From contig OY741273.1 of assembly GCA_963514095.1 (NCBI GenBank), forward strand, positions 23,243,046 through 23,307,045: 64,000 bases of DNA, written 5' to 3'. Numbering within the stretch: position 1 is the first letter of the stretch; every line of letters begins with the position of its first letter. Source of the DNA: Eutrigla gurnardus. Taxonomy: Eukaryota; Chordata; Actinopteri; Perciformes; Triglidae. A program made the translations under genes and the position numbers. Below are positions 12,601 through 23,508 of the stretch, one piece after another. A model generated the notes under the pieces. The model had not been told where the DNA came from and did no database searches. It was given only the letters and a program-made list of their open reading frames with translations.

Positions 12601-15600
12601 CAGGCCGAGGCAATCGGTTTCCAAACTCTCCATGCCGATGCTGCCCCCTGCTGTCCCTATGAGGAACAACACCAACACGGCTCATTTGAATAATGGATAA
12701 ATGGCGCGTGATTGATGAGTCTGTAAACGCTGGTTACGATCTCTCCTGCTTATCAATCAACAGTAATGGCCGAACCTGTCACTAAGATTGGTTAGCTGTG
12801 TCTTGTAAAGTGATTGTCAGGTTCTGAAATGACTGAGCAGATTGATTGCTTCATCAAACGTGAAGTAAAGTGAACAGTAACTTCATAATGTGCGCGTGGG
12901 TTTGCCATTTGTGTGTATTTGTGTGTGCGCGCGCGTGTGTGTGTGTTTTTGTCTTATGGGCATGCAAACAAAATAAAAGTGTTGGTTTGTGTGTTTTTGT
13001 GCGCCAGGTGTGTAGGGAATACCAGCGGGGTAACTGCACACGCGGGGAGAACGACTGCCGCTTCGCCCACCCTTCGGATAGCACTATGATTGACACCAAC
13101 GACAACACGGTCACTGTGTGTATGGACTACATTAAGGGCCGCTGCTCGAGGGAGAAGTGCAAGTACTTTCACCCTCCGGCTCACCTGCAGGCCAAGATCA
13201 AGGCCGCCCAACACCAAGTAAACCAGGCTGCGGCTGCTGCAGCCATGGTAGGTATCTGTCCGCCAAAAAAAGGGGCCGCGAGATAAAGAAGATTTACTGC
13301 ATCTTAGCATCCAGAGGAATTATTATCAGCTAAGAAATATATAGGGCTTATATATCCCAGAGGTATTCCTGAAATCAAGCCAGACTTGACTCATGCGATA
13401 ACCTTAAACAAACCATAAAGCTGTTCTAATGTTGATGTGGACTCGTCAATATGACCCTCACATCACATATTATTTAGTGGATGTAGTCAACATCTTCTAC
13501 CCTGTGCTCTTACTCGACCTCCCAGCACACATCTCAGCCTCCTCTGTCCCTGCTCTCTTCAGCTCTGGCCCAGTACGCACTAAGAAGTTACAGAGTGGAT
13601 GTTTGCTTTATTAGCAGCAGGCTGCAGCGATCACGCCAGTATGACCGCCATCCTGCTCCTCCTTGTTTTGCTGCTTTCTTAGTTGTATATTTTTGCAGGC
13701 AGGAGCTACATTTTTTGCTGAAGGACAACTGTTAAGGCTAATGTTAATTCATACCTAGCCAAATCCTGTAGATGATATTATGCAACGGGTATTGTAGACG
13801 TAAACTTCAAAAGCACACACTACAGGCTTGTGTTTAAAAACACTACGCCGACGTTTTAAATATATCTACAATGTGTTCAAGGAATAGAAGAAAACATAAA
13901 ATCATACAGTGAATAATAACAAAAAATAAAATTGTATTAATGTATATCCCAGGAAATTCTCCTGTGTAGAAAGTGTAAAAAGGATTGACTGGTCTGAGGT
14001 CAGAGGTCAGGCTCGAGTTAACCTTCCATCATAGCGGTTTAGTTCCAGACCAGCAGTCACCACAGACTGTAAGTAAACCCAGTGTGGCCATTATATTATA
14101 TATATGCAATAAACTAGGATTGCCTTCATTTTGAATTTAACACATATGGTGAATTAGCCGGAGCATTCATGAAACATAATTATTATTTCTTCTGACAATT
14201 AACTATGTGCAGGCCATAATTCTTTTCAGTAACCCTACAGCCATTAATGTGCATGTCCTAGTCGTGTAATTGTTGTATATTGCATTCCAATGATTTGTTT
14301 TTATTTGTTTGTTTGTCGTTTTGTTTGTTGTTTTTTTTCCTCACCAACCCACACTGCACTGCTGCCTCCATGATGCACCTTCGCTTGCTGGTTTATGTTA
14401 ATGCGCTTGAACCCCATTGGCCCATTGCCATCATGTGCTCGCTGCCTGCTAATTAAGACTCAGTCGGCTGTCAAATCACTGAAGCGACCCCTCGACGCAA
14501 CCTTTGACATGGTACTATGACCTTTCACCTTTTAGCTTGGCATGTAGCTGTGGTGTAGTAGATATACTTTTTGTAGTTCTAAAACAACGTATGTAATGAG
14601 GGAACACTGGGAGGTGATGAACTGACCGTAGCCACATGTTTGTTTTTGTAAAACGTGCCCGTTTTAATCTTGATTCAAAACATCACAGACCAAAAAAAGA
14701 CCTTCAATAGGAAACCCCATACATTTTACCCTGTCAAAGGTCAGTTCATCACCTTACGTGCATCTCAAAAGCAAATAAGTGGTGGCATGAAACTGTAATA
14801 TTAAGATTAAGGTATGGTAGTCCTTGCATGACTCTTATCACTTTCCATAATGCATGTGTAATTACTAAAGAGGTGTACTATTATCATGGAGCTGGCAGCG
14901 CAGCTTTCCCTAACTTCATCATTCCTGTCAGTCCAACAATCAAAACAACAGCTAATATTCCAAAGCATTACAGTTACAAATGTGTTGTTCGTGTACTTTT
15001 TTTTATTCAAAATCATATCATAAGAATGACATTGTGCTGAGAACAGTGGTTGTTGTCATTAGTGAGATAGATGTCACCGTTTGTCAGCTAGCACCCCTGT
15101 CCTGCTCTGAGGTAGTACAGTCCACTGCTTGCTTGTTGTTGTGAAAGCTGTTTCGGACGGGCAACTTTATCTTCTAATGAAATTCTTTCTTCTCTCTGTC
15201 CTGAACGTCACTGCTACCATCCTTTTGTTTTCCCCCTCACTCCCGTCCCTTTATGTGTCGTCCCCTCTTCAGGGGCTCCCTCCTTTGCCTCCTTTACCAA
15301 AGAGACCTGCACTTGAAAAAGCCAACGGTGCCACCACTATGTTCAACGCTGGCGTGTTCCAGTACCAACAGGCCCTGGCCAACATGCAGTTTCAGCAGCA
15401 GGCCGCCTTCATACCATCCGGTAAGGCCCGAGGCCGTTGTAACCCGCGTGTGTGTGGCGGTGATCTCATTGCTATCGGCCGTCAAATCACGTGTGTTTTC
15501 TCACAACTGATTATGTTTAGTTTAGTTTAGTTTTTTTGCATCAGTGGTGACGAGGTGGAGAAAAAAAAAACACTTGCATGGACTTAATTGCATATGTGTG

Positions 15601-17281
15601 TGTGCAGCATGGGTGTAGGTCGACTGTCACAGTTGTTATGTCGGTACAATTTCTTTGTTTTAAGATGTTATGACAGCTCTGTACTTGTATATCAACTTAG
15701 CAAATTCACATTGTCTTTGTATCGACTACAATAATGGTAATCTATACTCTTTAAATACAAGTATTATTAATGGATTAAACTCAATCATTTTAATCACTGC
15801 GTAGACATTATGCACACACAGCTCCGCTGCACAGCCACACTGTGTTCTATATTCATCCGTCTCATACGTCCCCCCCTGTTGGACTGTCAGGTCACTGCGA
15901 CACTCTGAAAGCAGGTCATTCAAAGCTACCACTGTGCAAACAGCTGTTAAGCTGCCGACAGGAAAATGGCCCCGCTGGTAGTGTTTTATTTCCCCTTCCA
16001 GTTAATGAGAGTCAGAGGTTTATATCTCCTATGTAAGCTTCCTATGCTGTGCATAATGTGTGGTTGCAGCAACTGTGATGTGTATTGAAGCCAGCAGGTT
16101 AATCCGAGCAGTTTGTTCATGTCCACGTTCAATCCACTCTGAATCTATGACACTTGTAATGGGTTTTTCTTGATTTTTCTTCCCCACCTCCTATACACTC
16201 CACTCCCTGTTGCAATGCATGATGGGCAGGCTCGATATTGTGCATGACACCTGCAACAAGTGTTGGTAGGTGCCAGCTTTCCTTAACTGATTACCTTTGA
16301 GCCCATTGCACTCACCTGTCATTCAACTCACCACACAATGTGAACACATTCTCCATTTTGTGTATTTAGCCTGAAAGGGCATATGTGATGTCATGTCAGT
16401 GCAGCCAACAGTGTGGCTGATAAAATATGAATTGTAAATGTTGAATTTAATTTTTTGCTCTGCCACAGTCTGTCAACCTTATGCTTGTTGCAGTTCAAAA
16501 TCCCCCTGAACCTTGCTTCATTATACTTCCATCCCAGACTCTCTAACTTCTACAGCAGCTCATTATTCTGTCTGATTAAACATGCCATATAAACACGAAG
16601 ACTTATTATTGGTTGTAGATGTAGTAACGTATAATACGTAGACGCATTTTTGTAATAATTAACTATAATAATAATAATAACCAACGTGTTTCCTCATGTT
16701 TATCAGTATTCTATAGACAGACGACATACAAGCAAAGCATTAAGACAAAAAGCTTTGAATTAAAGTCTGTGTGATCTTTCCGTTCAAGTACCCATGATGC
16801 ACGGTGCTAATCCAGCCACTGTGTCTGCAGCCACCACATCTGCCACAAGTGTTCCCTTTGCAACCGCAACAGCCAATCAGGTTTGCCCAACTCCTGCCTC
16901 CTCTGTTTCTCTCGTTTTCTCCGCTCTGACTTTTCAGTATCCGTCAGTTTTCTTTTTGAAAATCCTATCATTCCCTTGTGCCTCTTATTGCAAAATGCAT
17001 GAATGGTTGCACGAGGCTCATCTCTTAATCTTAAAGATCTTCAGATCGTCTGACACTGAGATTATTCAGATAGTAACCAGTTTTATCTTCATTATCAATC
17101 CAGGTTGAAGTGCTGTTTGTCTTCATTTACGTGACGTGTCTGTCTCCCTCCTTCTTTGCCTCCCTGTTTATTTCTTCCTGGCTTTGCCTTTCTCCCTCCC
17201 CTGTTTTTCTCTCTTCTCAATCAGATTCCAATGATATCTGCAGACCATCTGACGAGTCACAAGTATGTGACCCAGATGTAG
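6473..17281 (+). CDS. mbnl1: mbnl1, muscleblind-like splicing regulator 1 (3' part of the gene; 5' exons outside window)
   Basis: Muscleblind-like proteins bind YGCY motifs in pre-mRNA through two tandem pairs of CCCH zinc fingers and control alternative splicing and RNA localisation. The coding exons seen here are 6473-6643, 10025-10243, 13008-13247, 14458-14511 (54-nt cassette), 15273-15420, 16230-16265 (36-nt cassette), 16789-16880 and 17225-17281 (stop TAG 17279-17281). All introns are GT-AG and all phases agree. Together the exons give 338 residues. Adding the roughly 58-residue N-terminal exon known from mammalian MBNL1 gives about 396, close to the longest human form (about 388). The start codon, finger 1 and the first Cys of finger 2 must lie upstream of the window. 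The paralogue call rests on the downstream p2ry1 neighbour, as in human 3q25, and on the match of both cassette exons to MBNL1. An mbnl2 or mbnl3 assignment is less likely. Confidence 0.95.
6644..10024 (+). other. mbnl1 intron
   Basis: GT-AG intron of 3.4 kb. The stretch 8280-8900 is AT-rich. A purine-rich block at about 7500-7700 gives a long antisense S/L/P-rich open frame that has no recognisable domain. No exon is seen. Confidence 0.85.
10025..10243 (+). CDS. mbnl1: mbnl1 exon: inter-finger linker with alanine tracts
   Basis: The exon has 219 nt (73 codons), acceptor cccacag and donor gtgagc, in phase 0. It encodes PMFSVTPSLATN, an eight-alanine run, then FNPYLGPVSP and a second Ala-rich stretch before QKLMRTDRLE. 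This is the flexible linker between the finger 1-2 and finger 3-4 modules of MBNL proteins. The first Ala run is longer than the three alanines I recall in human MBNL1. It uses mixed GCN codons, so it is not a pure trinucleotide expansion. Confidence 0.96.
10244..13007 (+). other. mbnl1 intron
   Basis: GT-AG intron of 2.8 kb containing a pyrimidine-rich tract (11,880-12,005), a 12-nt G run at 12045-12056 and a 9-nt G run at 12470-12478. No exon is seen. Confidence 0.85.
13008..13247 (+). CDS. mbnl1: mbnl1 exon: zinc fingers 3 and 4
   Basis: The exon has 240 nt (80 codons), acceptor gcgccag and donor gtaggt, in phase 0. It starts VCREYQRGNC. Finger 3 ligands are C2, C10, C17 and H21 (C-x7-C-x6-C-x3-H). 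Finger 4 ligands are C38, C46, C51 and H55 (C-x7-C-x4-C-x3-H). Both spacings are the MBNL signature and no ligand is missing. The exon ends with QVNQ, an Ala run and Met, where the 54-nt cassette exon or the next constitutive exon is joined. A TG-rich intron stretch lies directly upstream of the acceptor. Confidence 0.98.
13248..14261 (+). other. mbnl1 intron upstream of the 54-nt exon control region
   Basis: Intron sequence between the finger 3-4 exon and the AG-free zone. No further coding signal is recognised. Confidence 0.8.
14262..14457 (+). promoter_or_regulatory. AG-free, YGCY-rich intronic control region upstream of the 54-nt exon
   Basis: Between the AG at 14260-14261 and the acceptor AG at 14456-14457 there is no other AG for 194 nt. 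A T-rich tract (about 14296-14340) sits about 120 nt from the acceptor, which implies a distant branch point upstream. I count ten YGCY tetramers, the MBNL binding motif, between 14341 and 14457. In mammals this intron segment is ultraconserved and mediates MBNL autoregulation. The composition here is what that model needs. Conservation itself I know only from memory of the mammalian sequence. Confidence 0.85.
14458..14511 (+). CDS. mbnl1: mbnl1 54-nt cassette exon (equivalent of mammalian exon 5)
   Basis: The 54 nt encode TQSAVKSLKRPLDATFDM in phase 0, nearly identical to the mammalian MBNL1 alternative exon (TQSAVKSLKRPLEATFDL as I recall it). The basic KSLKRP motif promotes nuclear localisation, and inclusion is repressed by MBNL protein itself in mammals. 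The acceptor is aattaag with no adjacent polypyrimidine tract, and the donor is the weak gtacta, as expected for a regulated exon. Skipping keeps the reading frame. Confidence 0.96.
15273..15420 (+). CDS. mbnl1: mbnl1 exon: proline-rich/basic and Q-rich segment
   Basis: The exon has 148 nt, acceptor cttcag and donor gtaagg. It starts in phase 0 and ends with one nucleotide (G) of the next codon. It encodes GLPPLPPLPKRPALEK, then ANGATTMFNAGVFQYQQALA and a short Q-rich tail ending FIPS. The human counterpart starts GIPQAVLPPLPKRPALEK as I recall, so this copy is two codons shorter at the exon start. LPKRPALEK is the constitutive basic stretch that cooperates with the 54-nt exon in nuclear import. 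Confidence 0.95.
16230..16265 (+). CDS. mbnl1: mbnl1 36-nt cassette exon
   Basis: The 36 nt sit between acceptor gggcag and donor gtaggt. Joined to the leftover G of the preceding exon they encode GSILCMTPATSV and leave one G for the next exon, so skipping is frame-neutral. The peptide matches the MBNL1 36-nt alternative exon exactly as I recall it. It is too short for ORF-based gene finding and was recognised by peptide and splice sites. Confidence 0.94.
16789..16880 (+). CDS. mbnl1: mbnl1 exon: S/T/A-rich segment
   Basis: The exon has 92 nt, acceptor ttcaag and donor gtttgc, which is weak at positions +3 to +6. It completes a Val codon and encodes PMMHGANPATVSAATTSATS, then VPFATATANQ. It corresponds to the 95-nt human alternative exon. 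Because 92 is not a multiple of 3, skipping it shifts the frame of the next exon and changes the C-terminus. Confidence 0.94.
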
Positions 17282-17298
17282 GAGTCTCAGTCAGAACA
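17225..17298 (+). CDS. mbnl1: mbnl1 penultimate exon with the usual stop (dual-frame)
   Basis: The exon starts after acceptor atcag. In the standard frame it encodes IPMISADHLTSHKYVTQM and stops at TAG 17279-17281, the normal MBNL1 C-terminus. A donor gtatgt at 17299 defines a 74-nt exon whose last 17 nt are 3' UTR. In the frame used when the 92-nt exon is skipped, all 25 codons (starting DSNDICRPSD) are open and run in frame into the terminal exon. Confidence 0.92.
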
Positions 17299-17550
17299 GT
17301 ATGTACCGCACCTCCTTCTAACATCTCACACACACATTTGGACCAATTCTGCCTGCTACCATTACCCTTTAAATGAAGCCTCAAGTGCATTTTCTTCTAA
17401 AGCTAAAAAAAGAAAGTTATATCTTACTTGTTTAAAAAAACTGATATGTAAAAAAAACATGTGAGTCAGATTTTAAGAGAATAACAAACATAAGCTTTGT
17501 CACTGCTTGTCCTCTTCCTTCACATCTGTGTTTCGTAAACTTCCCTCCAG

Positions 17551-17610
17551 ATGGAACTGGAGCATGCCGGTGTGGCGTCCACGATTAGCGGTCACCCCTC
17601 ATGCCCGTGA
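17551..17610 (+). CDS. mbnl1: mbnl1 terminal exon, alternative C-terminal coding part
   Basis: After acceptor ccctccag the exon reads MELEHAGVASTISGHPSCP and TGA (17608-17610) in phase 0. It is reached as coding sequence either by skipping the 74-nt exon or by skipping the 92-nt exon. In the all-inclusive transcript it is 3' UTR. Skipping both exons would instead give a short tail starting DGTGACRCGV. These isoforms are predicted from phase only. Confidence 0.65.
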   Translation: MELEHAGVASTISGHPSCP

Positions 17611-18982
17611 CATCAAGAGCAACACGGAGAACCCAATCCCCGAGAGGTTTGGGATAAATCTGCATGTTAAACATAGGAGGCACAGTTTGTTAGGATTGTT
17701 TTCATGTGTACTTCATGCACATTAGTTACACGACAACAGAAAAAGAACATCATTTGCATTAAAGACTGCCTTCCGCTCTGCGGAGGCGACTAACCTTTAT
17801 TCACCCGACACACTTTGAATGTTAACATGAGGTAACGGAGTGGAGCGGTCGTCAAACACACACAGCGACCGGATTGGTACGTCCATTGACAAAGAATCAT
17901 GTAGTTTGTTTGCTTATTGGTTGGTGGTCTTTGACCTAAATGTGTTCATTTGTTTACACAACGGTGCACCTTGTATTTCATTTGAGGTAAAAGAAGCAAA
18001 TGATCTGACTGAATCACATATGCATGCACAATGATTTTGTTTATGATTTTTATTTTTTTGTTAAACCAGCGATGAGGGAAATCACGAATGCACTCGGAGG
18101 CAAATAGCAACTGAATGTCTGTGAGGTGTCTATCAAACCCTTGTAGCCTACTTTCTATCTCTTAAGCACATGTCTTTAACCTTGCAGGCGTCCCTGTAAA
18201 GTGCCATACATCTCAAAAACACATGAATGGTATTAAAGCAGTTCTACAAAGTGTTAAACTCAACAGTTCCCTTTAATACGTCTATTTTGTCTCTCGGACA
18301 GCATGTAGTGTCCGATGTTTGACCCATCATTACCTGTGATTTCCCAGTAGCACCACTGCTGATTAGATTCACTTCCAGAGATCGTTTGCTTGAATCTCTG
18401 AATGATTTTTTCCCCCCTCCGTCTCTTGTTGATGTCAGTTGTTTAGACAGGAAATGACTGGATCTATGCTGTCACAGATTGTGTCACAGTGTTATGTGGG
18501 GTCTTGGCCCCCGCGAGAGACCAAAGCCTCTCCTATTGATGAAGACGTTACGATGCGTAGCTTCGAAACAACATGGCGGATCAGTTGATATCCAAGCTGC
18601 TGTGAGACAGAAGTCAATAATCGACGGTGCAACTGGTGATGGATTTGTACGACCTGATTTAATTTGTATTTGTTATACATATTTTAAGGCAGATTGTCGA
18701 CGTAGATTGCGTGTACTGCATATGTAGACATATTTAAGAATATTTGTTTAATACGTCTACCTGAGAACTGTTTTGAGATACTCAGCCAAAGTCTTTTTGG
18801 TGTCACTAGATATCGTGGGTAGTCTAGCGGGACTACAATTTTCAAATGTGTGGGCCGCACAAGCGAGCCCTAGTAGGATCGGTGGTATAGAGTAGATCTC
18901 TAGAAGTAATATGTTTTTGTTGTGTTCGGGGTGTTCTTCAGGCATATTTAATTGGTGGATAGTACAGGGAAAGTGGCAAGAA

Positions 18983-18988
18983 AATAAA
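18983..18988 (+). terminator. Proximal poly(A) signal AATAAA, mbnl1
   Basis: This is the first canonical AATAAA after the coding end, about 1.4 kb into the 3' UTR. Use of the site is inferred. Confidence 0.4.
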
Positions 18989-19086
18989 CGATTGTATTAC
19001 TCATCCAAAGCCTTAGAATGTACCATCGGGTCAGCACAATGCAACATGCCATTTTGAACCATCCAGTTGCCTAATCCACGCCATAT

Positions 19087-19088
<2 letters not shown>

Positions 19089-19145
<57 letters not shown>
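19089..19145. repeat. (AC)n microsatellite inside the mbnl1 3' UTR
   Basis: 57 nt of uninterrupted AC, in the sense strand of the presumed mbnl1 3' UTR. Confidence 0.98.
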
Positions 19146-19149
<4 letters not shown>

Positions 19150-19985
19150 GCACTATGTAATTGTCACTTTTTTGTCAAGTGTTTTCTCAACTTTCTTGTG
19201 TTTTTTTCTTTAGATGAGTGTTTTTACTTTTTTTTTGTTTGGATGATATTTTGATATTTCGTTGGGATTTTTTTTAGTTTTTCTCATTATATTTATCATT
19301 CTTATAATGAATATAAGGTAAGACAAAAAAAAAAGTGTGTGTTCGCGTGTTCCTCATGCACAGTTTCCTGAAATTCCATGTAATGTTAATTTTAGTATGA
19401 TTATGATTGTAAACTCAATATTTTCTACGTTATGCATATTGTTGAACTGTATGCATATTGTTCATTTCTCTAGTCTTTTTGTGTTCTTTGAAAAAAGATG
19501 TTTTATATGAGTAACTAATAGTGATGAAATAATAGAACAGAGAGGCTAAGTTGTCACTGTGACAACCGTCGCCGATAACCAAGTAATATTTTAACGATTG
19601 TAAGGTTTGTAACTAGTCATATAAGAAAAAAAAAGACTATTATAAAAATCTAGTTCTTAGATGTTTAGAGTAAAGATGTTATTTTCTACTGTATCCATTT
19701 CAAATAGTAACTATTGTTTTAATATTTTTACTCTCCCTGGAAATTGGGCCATGTTGGGAAAACAAGCTGCATATTTGATCACTTTTTGGGGGCGTCGCTG
19801 GCGGGGTCAGGTGAACGTGGTGAGTAGGGAACCGAGTCTGCACACTCATCTCTTACTTCGCCAACTGCAAACAACAAGGGTGGGGTGGGGAATCTTGAAG
19901 CGATAAAGGTGATAAAGGTTGACTTTTTTGCACTTCTGTACATAGTCAAAAAAGAGAGATTCATGTATATTGAGATCTTATTTTG

Positions 19986-19991
19986 AATAAA
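19986..19991 (+). terminator. Intermediate poly(A) signal AATAAA, mbnl1
   Basis: Canonical AATAAA in the A-run after TTTTG, 2.4 kb into the 3' UTR. A further copy occurs at 20456-20461. Confidence 0.35.
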
Positions 19992-21243
19992 AAAAAGTAT
20001 GTCTATAATGACAAGGAATTTTGCTAGGATAACAAAAAAAAAAAATCTTATGAAAGGCTGAACAAAATTGCTTGCATCAAAAGGGCACTGAATTCTCACG
20101 CTCCGAGCCGTTTCGGAAAAGGCCAAGTGTTGCTCTTCTTTTTTGTCAGCAGCTTGTAGTTTGCCAGGTTACCTTCCGGAGGAGGCGTCCACTACCCTCC
20201 AGCGTAAGGGCCTGCCTGGGTTTGTCTGGTCCCCTAACCTGCCTGTACGGACAGGTCTGTGTGTCATGGCCACGCCCTACCAGGCCCAACCAATCACAAC
20301 ACGTCCTGTCTCCTTACTTTACTCAGAGAGGAATGCATGTTAAAGGAAATACATATACCGTTAAAAAAAAAAAAATCACAAGCAGTAATATTGAATAAGA
20401 AAACATGTTACAGAAAGATGTATTTACAGTATACAATATTCTATCAATGTAATGGAATAAAATATATATAAAAAATACAAAAATAGAGTAGTGGTTTATT
20501 AAAAAAGAAAAAAAATATTCCTGAGAATATACTCACTAAAGTTTTACCACTTGGAGAGTACATGCAACACAAACACCATAGCGATAAGTATGTTCTTTAC
20601 GTTTATGTAAGCCGTGCTTCTAGTAGATGAAAGTGAACAAACAGGAATGTAGTTCAACATCAGGCAGAATTTCAGAATCATTTCAGATTGAAATACTCTT
20701 TTGTGGTTTGGTCGTTGAGCCGCTAGTTTAATATCATGTCCTGATTGTCATCTCTCATCTCCTACAAGCACGCATGCTTACGTTTATGATATAATGTAAA
20801 CTGAACTCTTCTTTTTCATTTCTTGTTTGTTTTCTCTGCTCGTAGTGCTAATATGATGTATTCTGTCTTCTGCTGCAGTTTGTTTCTGCTTGTTTTACTG
20901 CAATAGGCCCCCTGAAAGGATGTGTCACGTTTGTATAGAAAACCTGTAATTGCCACAGTCTAAAGCCATAAAATATAATCTCATCAGAGTGAAACGTGTG
21001 TGAGGAAGTCAGAAATGAAATGACAGGTGTGAAGCTGGTAAGCATCTTACTGGGGTTTTATAAACTACAACATCATGTAATAAATGAAGTCATGGAGGTA
21101 GCTAATATAACCTGTGGTGTGCTGTGCCAACTTTGGTGAATGTGTGTGGTTAAGATAAAAAAAAAAAGAAGTTATTGACACATTTTTTCAGAAGGCCTGC
21201 ATTGCTATATTTGATTCTTGCTGTTATGAATTTAAAAAAATGT

Positions 21244-21249
21244 AATAAA
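21244..21249 (+). terminator. Distal poly(A) signal AATAAA, mbnl1
   Basis: Last AATAAA of the cluster, with another at 21079-21084. A T-rich stretch follows at about 21277-21290, compatible with a downstream element. Assigned as the likely distal end of the mbnl1 transcript. Confidence 0.45.
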
Positions 21250-22150
21250 AATGTACAAATGAAGAATTGAAGTATTGAATGTATTATTTTCTCAGTTAGG
21301 AAATTCATAATAATATTAGTATTTACTTTTTAAAGAGTGAAAGAGGCCCTCGGATCAATACACCATTGATTGGATTCTTGGTGAAATATGACCAATATTT
21401 TTTTTTTTTTTTTTTACATTTTTATCATTTTAGTTGTGATTTATTCACAAAACGATCCCCTCTCCTGTCAAATTTCCCCACCATCTAATGACTGTATATT
21501 TGTGGTATCTTCAATAACACTTACTCATAATCAGTGTGAATACTTATTTTACAACCACCATCCAAATTGTTCTAGATATCATTTCATAATTGTTTTCATT
21601 GCCTTCAGTGAGTCCAAATCAATACTGTGATTCATTAAAATCCTATTGTAGATGCTATGCATCAACGTGTAGTCACTGAAGCCTCCAACTGGGAGCAAAG
21701 ATTTTAATTGTGATGGAGATGTGTGCTTTGTTTCTTTGCTTAACGTACTGATACAATCTGACTGACTGACTTTAGATATTTTTTAACTAAGCCAATTAAG
21801 TCAGTGCGGTGAGATATACACCTTGGAATATTGAGGCAATTTATTACACACAGGGTTCATGTCATCATTTTGTCATTTCAAATTATATGAAATTAGCTCC
21901 TACCCAGCCCCGGTTCACTGACCCAGGTGTTTTCAGTTCACGTGGCTGATTAAACATCATTCACAGTCTGTGCATGTCCACACAGTCCTGAAAAGATGTC
22001 CAATTAGCCAAAAAAAATTGAAAACATCTGTGCAAGGTTGCAGGGGCTTCATAATCTGATGTATTTTCACAGGAACCAGTCACAAGGTGTCCTTCTCTAG
22101 AGCTGAATAATCACCATGCTACAGGACCCAACATGTGATGCACAGAACAG

Positions 22151-22164
22151 CCACCAGATGGCAC
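22151..22164 (+). promoter_or_regulatory. CTCF-like core motif
   Basis: CCACCAGATGGCAC fits the CTCF core CCASYAGRKGGCRS at every position on the + strand. Occupancy is unknown. Confidence 0.45.
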
Positions 22165-22692
22165 TATCCCTTTGTCGGTTGGGGCTCACAGTCCAGCAGT
22201 AACTGCACCTTTAAGGAAGTACCTGTTAGTCAATGCAGATATTAAATATTTGGATGTTTAATTCTAAAAGTGTTGTGGGAATGTCTACTAAGCTGCAGCC
22301 ATTTCTTCTTAATGCATCGTTTCCTTCCTCTTAAAAAAATCATCAAATGACCTTCAATCACCGAAAATTGTGGATGAGTGTGGCTTTTGTTTTTTGATCT
22401 CTCTCTTTCCTGCTTCACCCATTTTGGAAGCTCTCTTTCCCTCCATCTCTTTCTCTCACAGCTTCCCTATACCCCCCCCCATCTCTTTGTCCAGAGGCGT
22501 CAGCAGCAGACTGTGTCGTGTGGAGACTTAATGAAGCAATGCTGATCCAATAATGGCAGCTTCTGTCGCCCGCCTCACAAAGTATGATGTACTACCTTAT
22601 GTCGGCAACGCGTCATGAATCTCACTTACCACTGCCCCCTCAACATGCCCAGTTTTTAAATGAGGCTCTTTTTAAAGCAACAAAGAAGGCTG

Positions 22693-22814
<122 letters not shown>

Positions 22815-23460
22815 AGACTACACCTCCAGCCAAGTTGCCATGTGGGGGAAAAAATGAATTATAAAATAAATTGCACTGTGAACACTCAGCCAGAGCTGTC
22901 GATTAATAAACACTAAATGTCATTAAATTAATTACCTCTCAGGGGACATAAATATTTAGAAACACAATTAAAACACTTCCATACGTGCATTATAGATAGA
23001 GACAAAACAGTGGTGAGGGATGTCTGTTCAATGAAGCGATTAGATCCGTAAAAGAAATAAGAATTGACCCCATGATGGGCTAATGCCATGACCTCATTAT
23101 GGAGGCAATAATGAGAAAAGAGGGAGCGAAAGAAAGAAGAGAGAGAAAAAAAAACAAGAGCCAAGATGAAGAAGGAACAGAAGGCGATTGTGGGAGAAGT
23201 GAGTCTTTAAATGAATTTAGGATGAGATGTGGCAGGGGGTAATAGTGAGATGTGAGCGCATGAAGGAAAGATCATAAACCAGATCAGATCACCTTTACTA
23301 GAAAGTAATAATTGTATTATTTTATGCACCATCCTCCCCACCTTTACTTAAAACCCATCCCCTACTCTCCCTCACTGCTATCTTTCTGCTGAGTCACCAC
23401 TTGACTCTCACAGAGCACTACTTAAAGCACGACTCACACATCCAGTTTTCTCTAGGGTGG

Positions 23461-23461
<1 letters not shown>

Positions 23462-23506
<45 letters not shown>
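23462..23506. repeat. (TG)n microsatellite
   Basis: 45 nt of uninterrupted TG in intergenic DNA. Confidence 0.98.

Positions 23507-23508
<2 letters not shown>

Larger units (their letters stand above)
14512..17550 (+). other. mbnl1 3' introns around the cassette exons
   Basis: Introns 14512-15272, 15421-16229, 16266-16788, 16881-17224 and 17299-17550 are all GT-AG and short (252-809 nt). They separate the alternatively spliced exons described individually. The segment just after the 54-nt exon (14512-14560) resembles the mammalian flank, which is conserved as I recall. Nothing else is recognised. Confidence 0.85.
17551..21265 (+). other. mbnl1: mbnl1 3' UTR (3' end uncertain)
   Basis: The T/A-rich terminal exon begins at the acceptor preceding 17551. 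AATAAA hexamers occur at 18983, 19986, 20456, 21079 and 21244. The segment around 18600-18740 resembles the long conserved MBNL1 3' UTR as I remember it. A pure (AC)n microsatellite lies within it at 19089-19145. No competing gene is seen until p2ry1. I cannot tell which site is used most. Confidence 0.65.
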
